64,000 nucleotides of DNA, taken from positions 248,001 to 312,000 of the forward strand of contig NZ_CP117996.1 of the NCBI RefSeq assembly GCF_028743715.1, written 5' to 3'. The stretch comes from Microbacterium sp. Clip185 (GTDB taxonomy: Bacteria; Actinomycetota; Actinomycetes; Actinomycetales; Microbacteriaceae). The notes below the pieces were generated by a model. It did no database searches. It was given only the letters and a program-made list of their open reading frames with translations, and was not told the origin of the DNA. The stretch's first letter is position 1. Each line of letters starts with the position of its first letter. Position numbers and translations under genes: made by a program. Of this stretch, positions 15,324-24,721 are shown piece by piece.

Positions 15324-17573
15324 TCACGGATTCCGCCCCGCGGATCCGCGTTCGACCCACGCGGCGATCCGTGTGCGCGAGGAGACGGAGAGCTTCGTGA
15401 AGATGTGTTGCACGTGCGTCTCGACCGTGCGCACGGAGATGACGAGTTCGGCGGCGATCTCCCGGTTGCTGAGACCTCGATGGATGCCGTCGGCGACCTC
15501 GCGCTCGCGGATGCTCAGCGGGGAGGCTGCATCGGCGGTGTCGAGTGCGAAAACGACGGCCTCGACGAGATCGAGTCGTCGGCCGCGCTCCCAGGCGGCT
15601 GCGAAGCGGGTGCGGTCCAGTGCGGTGCGCGTCCGGTCGATCGCCGCGTCGTGCTGCGCGGCGAGGTGGGGGCCGAAGGCGGCGATATCGGAACCCACGC
15701 GGCGCCAGCCGTCGGCGAGAGCCGCCCACACGACGGCGGCACTCTCGTGGTGTGCCTGCCGACATGCGATCGCCGCCCACGTCTCCAGCATCAAACAGGT
15801 GCCCAGGTCGTCGTGGAAGCTCCGCTCGATAGCGAGTGCTTCGCGCACGAGAGCGGCGGCGTCGTCGGGGCGCTCGGAACTCAGCGCCGCGACGGACAAG
15901 GACCACAGGGCGTGCGAGCGCATCCACGACTCGTCGAGGGCCTCGGCGAGTCGCCGTGCTTCGTCGGCAGGCAGGGCGGCATCGCGGGCGTGCGCATGGG
16001 CTTCGGCGACCGTGAGCTGGAAGGCGGACATGAGTGTCGCCGCCTCGTCGCCCAAGGCGCGGGCATCGCCGATCGACCGGGTGAACAATTCGCGGGCCTG
16101 GTCGAGATCGCCGCGGAACAGCGCGTGCGAGCCGAGCCATCGACTCACCTCCATGGCGACAACCGCCGCTTCCCGGTCCGCGCTCCCCGCCAGCAGCGAC
16201 TGAGCCGCATCCAGGTGCGCCGCCGCTGTGTCCAGATCGCCTTGCACGAGTGCCAGCCACCCGCCCAGGGTGTGAAGCTCCGCCCGCAGGAGCGGCGAGG
16301 GGCCTCGCGCCAGGGCACTGCCGACCCATTTGCGTCCCTCGCGAAGGAAGCCGCCGACAGCCCAGTGGTACCGGAGGTCGGAAACGAGACGGGCGCCCTC
16401 TTCCACCGCCGAGTCGTCTGCCACCGCGAACGTCAACCCTGCCTGCAGCTCCCCCCACTCCTGGCGCAGTCGTGCGAGCGCTGCGGCTTGCCCGGGGCCG
16501 TGGAACGTCGTGCGATGAGTCCGGACGAGCTCGCAGAAGTGCGCGAGGTGACGCCGCCGCGTGTCGTCCCACGTGCCGCTCTCGCGAGCGCGGTCCCGAC
16601 CGTATTCCCGTATCGTCTCGAGAAGTCGATGGCGCCCGGGCTCTCGCTGTTCCACGAGTGACTGTGCGACGAGTCCCTCGAAGGCGGACCACGCGGCCAC
16701 CTCATCCAGATCCGCGTCGACGCTGACGGCGATCGCCGCCGCCGTGCTGAACGTGCCGGAGAAGACCGAGAGGGCCGCCCACACCCGACGCTCGTCCGGG
16801 GTGCACAGGTCGTAACTCCAGTCGACGACAGCGCGCAGTGTGCGCTGTCGCAGGTCGACCCTCCGATCGCCCGGTGGGAGCGTGAAGCGCGACTCGATAC
16901 GATCCGCGAGCTCGGCGATACTCAGAGACCGAAGTCGTGCCGCCGCCAGTTCGATCGCCAACGGTAGCCCGTCGAGCGTGCGGCACAATGCCAGCGCAGC
17001 CGACAGATCCTGCCGCTGCGCATCGAAGCGCGCGTCGGAGTCCTTGGCACGTTCGATCAGCAGCGTGACGGCGTCGGAAACGCCGCCGTCCGCCGTCATT
17101 GTGCCCAGCGGGGCGAGCGGATAGACGCCCTCGCCGTCGAGAGACAGCGCACGCCGCGAGGTGGTGAGGATCGAGACGTTCGGCAGAGAGTCGAGCAGGT
17201 CGTCGACGAGATCGCAGACCGTGTCGAGGAGGTGCTCGCAGTTGTCGAGCAGGACGAGCGATTCTTGCTGTGCGAGGGCGGTGACGACGATGTCGCGCGG
17301 CGAGGCGTCTGGACGGTCTGCGAGGCCGAGTGTACGCATGAGCGCCAGAGCCACCTGCTCAGGTTCACGGACCTCCGCCAGGCTCACCGCCCACGCCTTG
17401 CGGGAGCGCGCATGCGCGAAGACGTTTGCGACATGCATCGCCAGGCGGGTCTTGCCCACTCCGCCCACGCCGGTCACGGTGACGAGGCGTCGGCTCTCGA
17501 GCAGACCGAGGACGGCGCGCACGTCGGCGTCCCTGCCGATGAACGCGTTGCGTCGCTCCCGAATGCTCGTCAT
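15324..17573 (-). CDS. AfsR/LAL-like ATPase regulator with C-terminal LuxR helix-turn-helix
   Basis: This 749-residue protein has an N-terminal NB-ARC-like ATPase with Walker A GVGGVGKT (residues 35-42) and Walker B LVLLDNCEHLL (106-116), a long helical TPR-like middle, and a LuxR-type DNA-binding domain at about 686-740 (LSIREREV...GLSNREIAAELVISVRTVETHV). There is no obvious receiver domain, so a ligand or partner protein probably triggers it. It lies between the ferredoxin and the aryl-alcohol dehydrogenase genes. A twin of nearly equal length lies at the other end of the dehydrogenase operon. No clear ribosome binding site precedes the ATG. Confidence 0.88.
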   Translation of the reverse strand: MTSIRERRNAFIGRDADVRAVLGLLESRRLVTVTGVGGVGKTRLAMHVANVFAHARSRKAWAVSLAEVREPEQVALALMRTLGLADRPDASPRDIVVTALAQQESLVLLDNCEHLLDTVCDLVDDLLDSLPNVSILTTSRRALSLDGEGVYPLAPLGTMTADGGVSDAVTLLIERAKDSDARFDAQRQDLSAALALCRTLDGLPLAIELAAARLRSLSIAELADRIESRFTLPPGDRRVDLRQRTLRAVVDWSYDLCTPDERRVWAALSVFSGTFSTAAAIAVSVDADLDEVAAWSAFEGLVAQSLVEQREPGRHRLLETIREYGRDRARESGTWDDTRRRHLAHFCELVRTHRTTFHGPGQAAALARLRQEWGELQAGLTFAVADDSAVEEGARLVSDLRYHWAVGGFLREGRKWVGSALARGPSPLLRAELHTLGGWLALVQGDLDTAAAHLDAAQSLLAGSADREAAVVAMEVSRWLGSHALFRGDLDQARELFTRSIGDARALGDEAATLMSAFQLTVAEAHAHARDAALPADEARRLAEALDESWMRSHALWSLSVAALSSERPDDAAALVREALAIERSFHDDLGTCLMLETWAAIACRQAHHESAAVVWAALADGWRRVGSDIAAFGPHLAAQHDAAIDRTRTALDRTRFAAAWERGRRLDLVEAVVFALDTADAASPLSIREREVADGIHRGLSNREIAAELVISVRTVETHVQHIFTKLSVSSRTRIAAWVERGSAGRNP

Positions 17574-17579
17574 GGTGGT

Positions 17580-17620
17580 CGGATGCGGGCGGACCTCGTC
17601 GCCGGGGCCGCCCGCATCCG
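17580..17620 (-). terminator. Stem-loop after the aryl-alcohol dehydrogenase gene
   Basis: CGGATGCGGGCGG and CCGCCCGCATCCG form a perfect 13-bp stem with a 15-base loop, ten bases downstream of the dehydrogenase stop. It directly abuts the start of the downstream AfsR-like gene (6 bases before its ATG). It may therefore also affect translation of that gene. Confidence 0.65.
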
Positions 17621-17630
17621 CTCGTCGCGC

Positions 17631-18728
17631 TCAGTAGACGATGACCGGCTTGACGGTCACGCCGTGGTGCATGTCGGCCACCGCCTGCTCGATCTCGTCG
17701 AGCGTGTACGTCTTCTCCAACAGCTCCAGCGGCAACCGACCCTCGGCGTGCAGCCGGGCGAGCTCCGGGATGAGCTGCTGCGGCAGCGTGTCCCCCATCG
17801 TCACGCCGCGCAGCACCTTGCCGGTCAGGATGCCCTGGATGTCCACCGGGATCTCCGTGCCGGGAGGGGGTGCGCCGCACACGAGCACCGTGCCGCGGAT
17901 GGCGGCCGCATCCAGGGCGCCGCGTGCCACGCGGGGGCTCGCGGTCGTGTCGAAGCTCAGGTCGACACCGTGCCCGCCGGTGATCTCGGCGAGGCGGGCC
18001 GCGACGTCCTCTGTGCCCGCGTTGATCGTGTGGGTCGCGCCGAGCCGTCGTGCGAGCGTCAGCCGTTCGTCGACGAGATCGATCGCGACGAGCGCGGCGG
18101 GGTCGCGGTGCGCGGCGGCCATGATCGCCGACAGCCCGACCGCGCCGGAGCCGTAGACCGCCACTGTGTCGGCGGGGCTCGGATCCAGCACGTTCCACAT
18201 CGAGCCGAAGCCGGTCAGGATGCCGCACCCGAGCGGTGCGAGCGCCGTGAGGTCGGCGTCCGCATCCACCGCGACGAGGGAGCGCTCGTCGGCGATCGCA
18301 TAGGTGCCGAACGAGGACTGCCCGAAGAAGTGGCCGGCCACGGGGAGGCCTTCGTGCGTGATGGTGCCCGAGTCGTCGTCGCGCATCATGCCGAAGAGGT
18401 TGCGCACCTGCCAGGTCTCGCAGTAGGCGGGATGGCCGCCCGCGCATCCGCTGCACGCACCGCACGAGGTGAAGCTCAACAGCACCTTGTCGCCGGGTGC
18501 CACGGAGTCGACGCCCGCCCCGACCTGTTCGACGATGCCCGCGCCCTCGTGCCCGATGATGCCGGGGGTCGGGAACGGGATGCCGCCGGCGATCACGCCG
18601 AGATCCGTGTGACACAGTCCCGTCGCGACGAGCCGTACGAGCACCTCGCCGTGGCCCGGAGCCCCGTACTCCACATCCTCGACGCGCAAGGCGCCGTCCT
18701 GCAGGACGGCCGCGCGGCCCGCGGTCAC
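17631..18728 (-). CDS. Zinc-dependent aryl-alcohol dehydrogenase
   Basis: This 365-residue MDR-family enzyme has the catalytic cysteine and histidine region GLCHTDLGV, GHEGAG, and a structural-zinc cluster beginning SCGACSGCAGGHPAYCE. That cluster and the C-terminal part (TYTLDEIEQAVADMHHG) are typical of benzyl/aryl-alcohol dehydrogenases such as XylB. It would oxidise an aromatic alcohol to an aldehyde with NAD. The GTG start overlaps the stop of the preceding aldehyde dehydrogenase (GTGA). The pair would take an aryl alcohol to the acid. Confidence 0.87.
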   Translation of the reverse strand: MTAGRAAVLQDGALRVEDVEYGAPGHGEVLVRLVATGLCHTDLGVIAGGIPFPTPGIIGHEGAGIVEQVGAGVDSVAPGDKVLLSFTSCGACSGCAGGHPAYCETWQVRNLFGMMRDDDSGTITHEGLPVAGHFFGQSSFGTYAIADERSLVAVDADADLTALAPLGCGILTGFGSMWNVLDPSPADTVAVYGSGAVGLSAIMAAAHRDPAALVAIDLVDERLTLARRLGATHTINAGTEDVAARLAEITGGHGVDLSFDTTASPRVARGALDAAAIRGTVLVCGAPPPGTEIPVDIQGILTGKVLRGVTMGDTLPQQLIPELARLHAEGRLPLELLEKTYTLDEIEQAVADMHHGVTVKPVIVY

Positions 18729-20224
18729 GCCGACGCTCCCGTCTCGAGGTTGAAGACGATGGAATGGGTGCGCTGGTACGAGGTCATCGCCTCGGGTCCG
18801 TTCTCGCGCCCCCATCCGGAGGCCTTGACGCCGCCGAACGGCACCGAGGGATCGAGCAGCGCCCAGCCGTTGACCCAGGTGATACCCGCATCCAGGCGCG
18901 CGGCCACGCGGTGCGCCTTGGCGAGGTCTGCGGTCTGGATGCCGGATGCCAGGCCGTACGGCGTCGAGTTCGCGAGGGCGATCGCCTCCTCCTCCGTGTC
19001 GAAGGGCTGCACGGTGAGGACGGGACCGAAGACCTCCTCGGCCACGACCTCGGCGTCGTTCGGCACGTCGGCGATCACGGTCGGGCGGTAGTAGAAGCCG
19101 CCGCCGAGATCGGCGCGCTCGCCGCCCGTGACGATGCGCGCTCCGGCCGCGCGGGCGCGGTCCACCATCGCAGCGACCTTCTCGAGCTGGTTCGCGCTGG
19201 CGAGCGGGCCGATGACGGTCCCCTCGTCCGTGGGGTCGCCGAAGGGCACGTGGGGGAGAGCCTCGGCGAGAATGCCCAGCACCGTGTCGTAGAGCGGGCG
19301 CTCCACGAGCAGCCTCGGGCCCGCCATGCAGAACTGGCCGGAGTTGAACACGAAAGCCGAGATCACCGTGTTGATCGCGGTGTTGAGATCCGCGTCGGCG
19401 AACAGGATGTTGGCGGCGTTGCCGCCGAGCTCGGCGGTGAACGGCTTCAGCGTGCGCCCGGCGATCGCCGCGGCGTGGGCGCCGATCTCGGTCGACCCGG
19501 TGAAGGCGACCTTGTCGACGTCCGGGTGGCCGACCAGCTGATCGCCCAGAGCTGCGCCGGGGCCCGTGATGACGTTGAAGACGCCGTCGGGCACGCCCGC
19601 CTCCTGCAGGATGTCGGCGATGATGAGGGCCGAGAGCGGGGTGTCGCTCGCCGGCTTGTGGACGATCGTGTTGCCGGCGATGAGCGCGGGGGCGATCTTG
19701 GAGCTCGAGAGGATGAGGGGGAAGTTGAACGGCGTGATGGCCGCGACCACTCCGATCGGCTCGCGCTTCACGTAGGCGTGCGTGTTGCCGGTCGTCTCGC
19801 GGACGTCGCCGTCCAGATGGTGGCCGAGGCTCGCGTAGAACTCGTAGAGCTCCGCGGCGTTGTTGACGTCGATGATCCGCGCGAACGTGATGGGCTTGCC
19901 GACATCCAGGCTCTCCGCCTGGGCGAGCTCCTCCGTCCGCTCACGCATGAGCGTGTACGCGCGCTGCAGGATGCGTGCGCGCTCCCGACTCGACAGGCGA
20001 GACCAGACGCCGGAGTCGAAAGCGTCGCGGGCTGCGGCGACCGCGGCGTCGACGTCGGAGGTGGTCGCTCGCGCGACCTCGCCCACCTTGCGGCCGGTGG
20101 CGGGGGAGACGACGTCCATGACGGCGCCGTCGGAGGCGTCGCGCCAGACGCCGCCGATGAACAGCTGCCCGCGCGAGCGCGGTTGCGCATCCGTCGTGGT
20201 AGATGCGGGATCGGTGAGGGTCAT
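18725..20224 (-). CDS. Aldehyde dehydrogenase coupled to the aryl-alcohol dehydrogenase
   Basis: This 499-residue aldehyde dehydrogenase has Asn167 (TPFNFP), Glu265 (AELGGNA) and the nucleophile Cys299 (GQFCMAG). The ATG has GAAGGAG seven bases upstream. It sits between an esterase (24 bases upstream) and the alcohol dehydrogenase (overlapping). The order ester hydrolase, aldehyde dehydrogenase, alcohol dehydrogenase suggests breakdown of an ester of an aromatic or terpenoid alcohol. The exact aldehyde is not visible from sequence. Confidence 0.88.
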   Translation of the reverse strand: MTLTDPASTTTDAQPRSRGQLFIGGVWRDASDGAVMDVVSPATGRKVGEVARATTSDVDAAVAAARDAFDSGVWSRLSSRERARILQRAYTLMRERTEELAQAESLDVGKPITFARIIDVNNAAELYEFYASLGHHLDGDVRETTGNTHAYVKREPIGVVAAITPFNFPLILSSSKIAPALIAGNTIVHKPASDTPLSALIIADILQEAGVPDGVFNVITGPGAALGDQLVGHPDVDKVAFTGSTEIGAHAAAIAGRTLKPFTAELGGNAANILFADADLNTAINTVISAFVFNSGQFCMAGPRLLVERPLYDTVLGILAEALPHVPFGDPTDEGTVIGPLASANQLEKVAAMVDRARAAGARIVTGGERADLGGGFYYRPTVIADVPNDAEVVAEEVFGPVLTVQPFDTEEEAIALANSTPYGLASGIQTADLAKAHRVAARLDAGITWVNGWALLDPSVPFGGVKASGWGRENGPEAMTSYQRTHSIVFNLETGASA

Positions 20225-20248
20225 GAGGTGCTCCTTCGGTGGGTGGGG

Positions 20249-20956
20249 TCAGACCAGTGCGCGTGCGGCGACGCGTGACAGCGCGTCGACGAAGCCCTGT
20301 GGGTCTTCCTGGAACGGTGCGTGCCCGGTGGCGAGGCGGATGATCTCTGAGCCGGCGCGCTCGGCCAGCGCCTGCTGGAACGCCGGCGGCACGAGCACGT
20401 CCTTCTCCGTGAGCAGGTACCAGCTCGGCTTGGTACGCCAGGCGACCGCGGCCACGGTGTCGGTCAACGAGGCGAGCGACTGCGGACGGAACATGTCGGC
20501 GAGCTGCTCGCCCGCTTCCGGAGGTGTTCCCGGCGGGAAGTCGGCGGAGACCATCGCGATGCGCTCCTCGCGGGTGGCGCCGAGGGTCACCTGCCCGCCC
20601 GCGACGTGCCATCCGGATGGGAACTCACCGCCGACGGATCCTCGAACGCTCTCTCCCGCATCCAGCGCGAACGCGGCGACATAGACGAGCCCCGCGACGG
20701 CCGGATGATCGCCGGCTTCCGTCACCGGGACGCCGCCGTACGAGTGGCCGACCAGCAGGACGGGCGTCTCGGCGTGATCGAGGCGGTCGCGCAGCGCCGC
20801 GGCATCGGCGGCGAGGGACCCGGTCGACCCTGTGGAGGGCAGCTCGAGGGTCTCGACCGTCCAGCCGAGTGCCTGCAGCGAGGGCACGACGGGGGCGAAC
20901 TCCCACCCTCCGACCCACGCGCCGTGGACGAGGAGCACATGCGGGTTGTGGCTCAT
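20249..20956 (-). CDS. Alpha/beta hydrolase (EstC/HNL-like esterase)
   Basis: This short 235-residue alpha/beta hydrolase opens with LLVHGAWVGGW, the oxyanion-hole region. The nucleophile is Ser72 in VGHSYGG, and a histidine in TGHAPFQEDP near residue 215 completes the triad. The family (hydroxynitrile lyase/salicylate-esterase-like small esterases) acts on small esters. It leads the operon with the aldehyde and alcohol dehydrogenases. It may release the alcohol or acid they use. Substrate unknown. Confidence 0.85.
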   Translation of the reverse strand: MSHNPHVLLVHGAWVGGWEFAPVVPSLQALGWTVETLELPSTGSTGSLAADAAALRDRLDHAETPVLLVGHSYGGVPVTEAGDHPAVAGLVYVAAFALDAGESVRGSVGGEFPSGWHVAGGQVTLGATREERIAMVSADFPPGTPPEAGEQLADMFRPQSLASLTDTVAAVAWRTKPSWYLLTEKDVLVPPAFQQALAERAGSEIIRLATGHAPFQEDPQGFVDALSRVAARALV

Positions 20957-21064
20957 GATTCCGGTCTTCCTTGATCCGGGGAACCGGCGTCGGGTGACGG
21001 CTCCGTGACGACGATGTCTGACGCTCAGTCTCGATCGGCGCCCGGAGCCGCGGTATCCGTAGGA

Positions 21065-23311
21065 CTACGTAACCTCGCCGCTCACCGCCGCGCGAGTCGA
21101 CTCGAACCACGCCGCGATCTGCGCGCGGGAGCCGAAGCCGAGCTTGCCGAGGATGCGCTGCACGTGGGTGTCGACGGTGCGCACCGACAGCACGAGCCGG
21201 TCGGCGATCTCGCGATTGCTCAGTCCTTCGTGGATGCCTGCGGCGACCTCCCGCTCGCGCTCGCTGAGCCCGCCGGCAGCGCCGCGGGCGGATGCCGCGA
21301 ACGACACCGCCTCGGCGGGGGTCAGGCGCTCGCCGACGGCGGCGGCGCGCTCGAACGCGCGGTCGCCGAGGCGGGCGCGCACCTGCGCCACGCATCGCTC
21401 GTGGTGGGCCGCCATCTGCGGGCCGTGCACCGCGATGTCGGAACCGACGCGGCGCCAGCGACTGCGGGCCGCCCCGAGCAGGACGGCGGAGCGCTCGGTG
21501 GGTGAGCGTGCCGCGTCGATCCAGCTCAACAACTCGAGCACGAGGCAGTCCCCGACCGGATCATCGATGCCGTCCTCCGCCCGCAACGACTGACGCGCCT
21601 GCGCCTCCGCGAGATCGAGCTCGCCGTCGCAGAAGGCCGCCAGCGCCAGAGACCACAGTGCGAGCGAGCGCATCCACATCTCGCCGGTGGCCTCGCTGTG
21701 TCGCACGGCGGCCTGGGCCGATGCCCCCGCTCCGCGCTCGCCGAGGTGGCTTCGGGCGGTCGTGAGCTGGAACTCGGCCAGCAGTGCCTCGTCGGGCAGG
21801 CCCGCGGCGAGGGCGCCGTCGATCGAGCGTTCGAAGCCGATCACGGCCGCCGCAGGATCGCCCGAGAACAGGGCGTGCGTGCCCCGCCACCGCTGCACCT
21901 CCACCGTGAACACGGCGCGCTCGGGCGCGGGAACGGACGCGAGCAGCGTCTCGGCGTCCCGGAGGTGGACGTCGGCCTCGTCCAGATCGCCCTGCAGCAG
22001 ACACAGCCACGCCGCCGTGATCGAGCCCCGCATCCGTGGCACCGCGCCGGCACCGGGCAGCGCCAGCACACGCGTCGCCCACGCGCGCCCCTCGGGCAGG
22101 AAACCGCCCACGCCCCAGTGATAGCGGAGGGAGGCGAACAGAGACAGTGCCGTGTCGGCGTCGACCGTCGTCGCGGTGCTGAGCGCCGCGTGCAGCTCCG
22201 CCCGATCGGCGCGCTGGGTCGCGATGATGTGCGATTGATCGGGTCCGTACCAGCGCGCGTCGGCGGCCTCGGCGAGGCGGCGGTAGTGCGCGAGGTGGCG
22301 GTGCAGCAGCAGCGGCCACGTCCCGTCTTCCTCCGCCCGTTGGCGACCGTAGGCGCGGATGGTCTCGAGCATGCGGAAACGGCTGCTGTCGCGGTCGGCT
22401 TCGACGACCGACTGCGTGACGAGATCGTCGACGACGTCGACGATCTCCGCCTCGGTGAGCTGGGCCGCCGACGCTGCGGCCGCGAGGTCGAAAGGCCCCC
22501 GGAACACGCTCAGGGCCTCCCACACCCGACGCTGCTCGGGGGTGCACAGCTCGTAGCTCCAGTCGACGACCGCGCCGAGGGTTCGCTGGCGCGCGACGGC
22601 CGAGCGGGATGCGGCCCGCAGCAGCGTGAAGCGCGACGACAGACGGCCGTTGAGCTCGGACAGCGGCAACGACCGCAGCCGGGTCGCCGCCAGCTCGATC
22701 GCGAGCGGGAGGCCGTCCAGTGAGCGGCACAACTCCTCGGCGACGGACCGCTCCTGCTCCGACAGCGTGAAGGACGCGTCGGCGGCACGTGCGCGCGCCA
22801 GCAGCAGGGCGAGGGCGTCGGAGGGGCGGGACGCGTCGTCGGTGAGTGACAGCGGGGGAACGGCGAAGACCTGCTCGCCGTCGACGTCCAGCCGGCGCCG
22901 GCTCGTGGCGAGGATGGTCAGGTTCGGGACCGCATCCAGGAGCTCGTCGGCGAACGCCGCCACCGCGTCGATGAGGTGCTCGCAGTTGTCGAGCACGACC
23001 AGCGACGGTGTCTCGGCGAGGACGTCGGCCAGGAAGTCGAGCGGATCTCGGGCCGAGTGTTCACCGAGCGGCAGGGCGCGAGCGACAGCGAGGGGCACGC
23101 GGCGCGCATCCTGCAGGCTGTCGAATCCGACGAACCAGGTGGTCACCCCGGCAGCGGCGGCGAACTCGTTGGCGGCGCGCGAGGCCAGCCTCGTCTTGCC
23201 GACCCCGCCCACGCCGGTGAGCGTCACCAGGCGGCTGGTGCGCAGCAGCGTGCCGATCGTGTCGAGCTCGGCCCTGCGGCCCACGAACTCGCTGCGCGGT
23301 TCGGCGATCAT
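21065..23311 (-). CDS. Second AfsR/LAL-like ATPase regulator with LuxR helix-turn-helix
   Basis: This 748-residue protein has the same build as the regulator at 15324: Walker A GVGGVGKT (residues 33-40), Walker B LVVLDNCEHLI, a TPR-like centre and a LuxR DNA-binding domain at about 682-740 (LSEREREV...GLSNREIADRLVLSVRTVDTHV). The ATG was chosen for the GAAGGGG before it and because the protein then aligns end to end with its twin. It lies upstream of the esterase operon on the same strand and faces the Liv-type importer across 183 bases. It could control either. Confidence 0.88.
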   Translation of the reverse strand: MIAEPRSEFVGRRAELDTIGTLLRTSRLVTLTGVGGVGKTRLASRAANEFAAAAGVTTWFVGFDSLQDARRVPLAVARALPLGEHSARDPLDFLADVLAETPSLVVLDNCEHLIDAVAAFADELLDAVPNLTILATSRRRLDVDGEQVFAVPPLSLTDDASRPSDALALLLARARAADASFTLSEQERSVAEELCRSLDGLPLAIELAATRLRSLPLSELNGRLSSRFTLLRAASRSAVARQRTLGAVVDWSYELCTPEQRRVWEALSVFRGPFDLAAAASAAQLTEAEIVDVVDDLVTQSVVEADRDSSRFRMLETIRAYGRQRAEEDGTWPLLLHRHLAHYRRLAEAADARWYGPDQSHIIATQRADRAELHAALSTATTVDADTALSLFASLRYHWGVGGFLPEGRAWATRVLALPGAGAVPRMRGSITAAWLCLLQGDLDEADVHLRDAETLLASVPAPERAVFTVEVQRWRGTHALFSGDPAAAVIGFERSIDGALAAGLPDEALLAEFQLTTARSHLGERGAGASAQAAVRHSEATGEMWMRSLALWSLALAAFCDGELDLAEAQARQSLRAEDGIDDPVGDCLVLELLSWIDAARSPTERSAVLLGAARSRWRRVGSDIAVHGPQMAAHHERCVAQVRARLGDRAFERAAAVGERLTPAEAVSFAASARGAAGGLSEREREVAAGIHEGLSNREIADRLVLSVRTVDTHVQRILGKLGFGSRAQIAAWFESTRAAVSGEVT

Positions 23312-23380
23312 CCAGACCCCTTCGTCTGCACCGATTATGCATCCCCCTGAATGGAGCGGGCTCGGCGGGCCTGCTCCCCA

Positions 23381-23403
23381 CCGTGGATTACGTGATCTCA
23401 CGG
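23381..23403. promoter_or_regulatory. Nested inverted repeat before the Liv-type binding protein
   Basis: CCGTG...CACGG encloses CGTGATCTCACG in the divergent gap between the AfsR-like gene and the binding-protein gene. It lies about 90 bases before the latter. It looks like an operator but the arms are short, so chance is possible. Confidence 0.3.
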
Positions 23404-23494
23404 ATAGACGGGACACGCAGCGACGGCGACAGACTTGCCGCGCCCGCCGCCGTCGGTGGGCGACGCACCGTTCAATGACGAACCGGGAGTTCCC

Positions 23495-24697
23495 ATGCGC
23501 AAGACCCTGCTGCGCGCCGCCGCCCTCGCCGCGGCCGCACTCACACTCACCGCCTGCTCCGCCACATCCGCACCCGCCGGATCCGCCGGCACAGAGGGAC
23601 CCATCAAGATCGGGATGGTCGTGCCCCTGACCGGCCCGTACTCCGCCCTGGGGCTCGGGGACAAGGAAGCAGCTGAGCGCCTCGTCGAGGACATCAACGG
23701 CAAAGGCGGGGTGAACGGGCGTGAGCTGCAGCTGACGGTCGTCGACGACAAGACCGACGTGACCGAGTCGGTCAAGCAGTTCAGTCAGCTCGCCGCGGAT
23801 TCCAGCTACTCCGCGATGCTCGCGAGCTCGTTCGTCTCCGCGGCCACCGCCGTGGGCGATGTGGCACGCACTCAGAAGATCCCGACCATCGCGCTGAGTC
23901 CGGTCGACGCCTTCGCCGACGGCAGCAACCCCTACGCGTTCACCTCGCCGCCTACCCCGTCGGTGTATGCAGGGGCGCTCGTCGACTATTGGAAGTCGGA
24001 GGGCGTCAAGACCCTCGCCATCACGTATGTCGGCGCCGACGTCTTCGGGCAGACGGGTGAGAAGGCGACCGTGGCGCTCGCGAAGGATGCTGGTATCGAC
24101 GTCGTGCTCGACGAGCCGTACGACGCGGCCGCGACCGATTTCAGTCCGCTCGTGAACAAGGTCGTGCAGGCGAAGCCGGACGCATTCGTCGTGTGGGGCG
24201 CGGGCCCGGCGCCGGTGATCATAACGAAGCAGATCGCCGGCAAGGGCGTGCAGACCTACTTCACGGGCGCCCAGGCATCGAACCTCTACCTCGACCCCGC
24301 AGGAGAAGCCGCGGAGGGCGTCATCGCCGCGACGACGGCCGCGATGGCGGGGACCTCGCTGCCGGACAGCGACTACAAGACGCTCGTCATGGCAGTCGCG
24401 GATCCCTGGCTCGCGGCGAACAAAGGCGTCTACCCGCCCGAGTTTGCCTTCGGCGGGTCATCCGCGATCGAGCTTCTGGCCGACGCCGTGAAACGGGCGG
24501 GATCCAGCGACCGGCAGGCCATTCGCGACGCCCTCGAGAAAACCGATCTGCTGACCTCGAACTGTCACTACCGCTACAGCGCCGACGACCACATGGGCCT
24601 GACCTCCGATGCGCTGGCGATCATGACGGCGAAGGCGGGCGCGTGGGTACCGACGGCGTACGCGACGAAGCGTTTCGCCACCGATCTGCCCCACTGA
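23495..24697 (+). CDS. Branched-chain amino acid-type (LivK-like) substrate-binding lipoprotein
   Basis: This 400-residue protein has a signal peptide with lipobox LTAC (Cys21), then a periplasmic-binding-protein type 1 domain starting IKIGMVVPLTGPYS, as in LivJ/LivK and aromatic-acid or amide binders of the HAAT family. The ATG was chosen for its GGGAG and the position of the signal peptide. Four transporter genes follow, giving a full importer. In aromatic-degrading actinobacteria such systems often import aromatic acids or amides rather than leucine. The ligand is unknown. Confidence 0.9.
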   Translation: MRKTLLRAAALAAAALTLTACSATSAPAGSAGTEGPIKIGMVVPLTGPYSALGLGDKEAAERLVEDINGKGGVNGRELQLTVVDDKTDVTESVKQFSQLAADSSYSAMLASSFVSAATAVGDVARTQKIPTIALSPVDAFADGSNPYAFTSPPTPSVYAGALVDYWKSEGVKTLAITYVGADVFGQTGEKATVALAKDAGIDVVLDEPYDAAATDFSPLVNKVVQAKPDAFVVWGAGPAPVIITKQIAGKGVQTYFTGAQASNLYLDPAGEAAEGVIAATTAAMAGTSLPDSDYKTLVMAVADPWLAANKGVYPPEFAFGGSSAIELLADAVKRAGSSDRQAIRDALEKTDLLTSNCHYRYSADDHMGLTSDALAIMTAKAGAWVPTAYATKRFATDLPH

Positions 24698-24721
24698 CGG
24701 CTGCCGTCGAGGAGGATGCAC

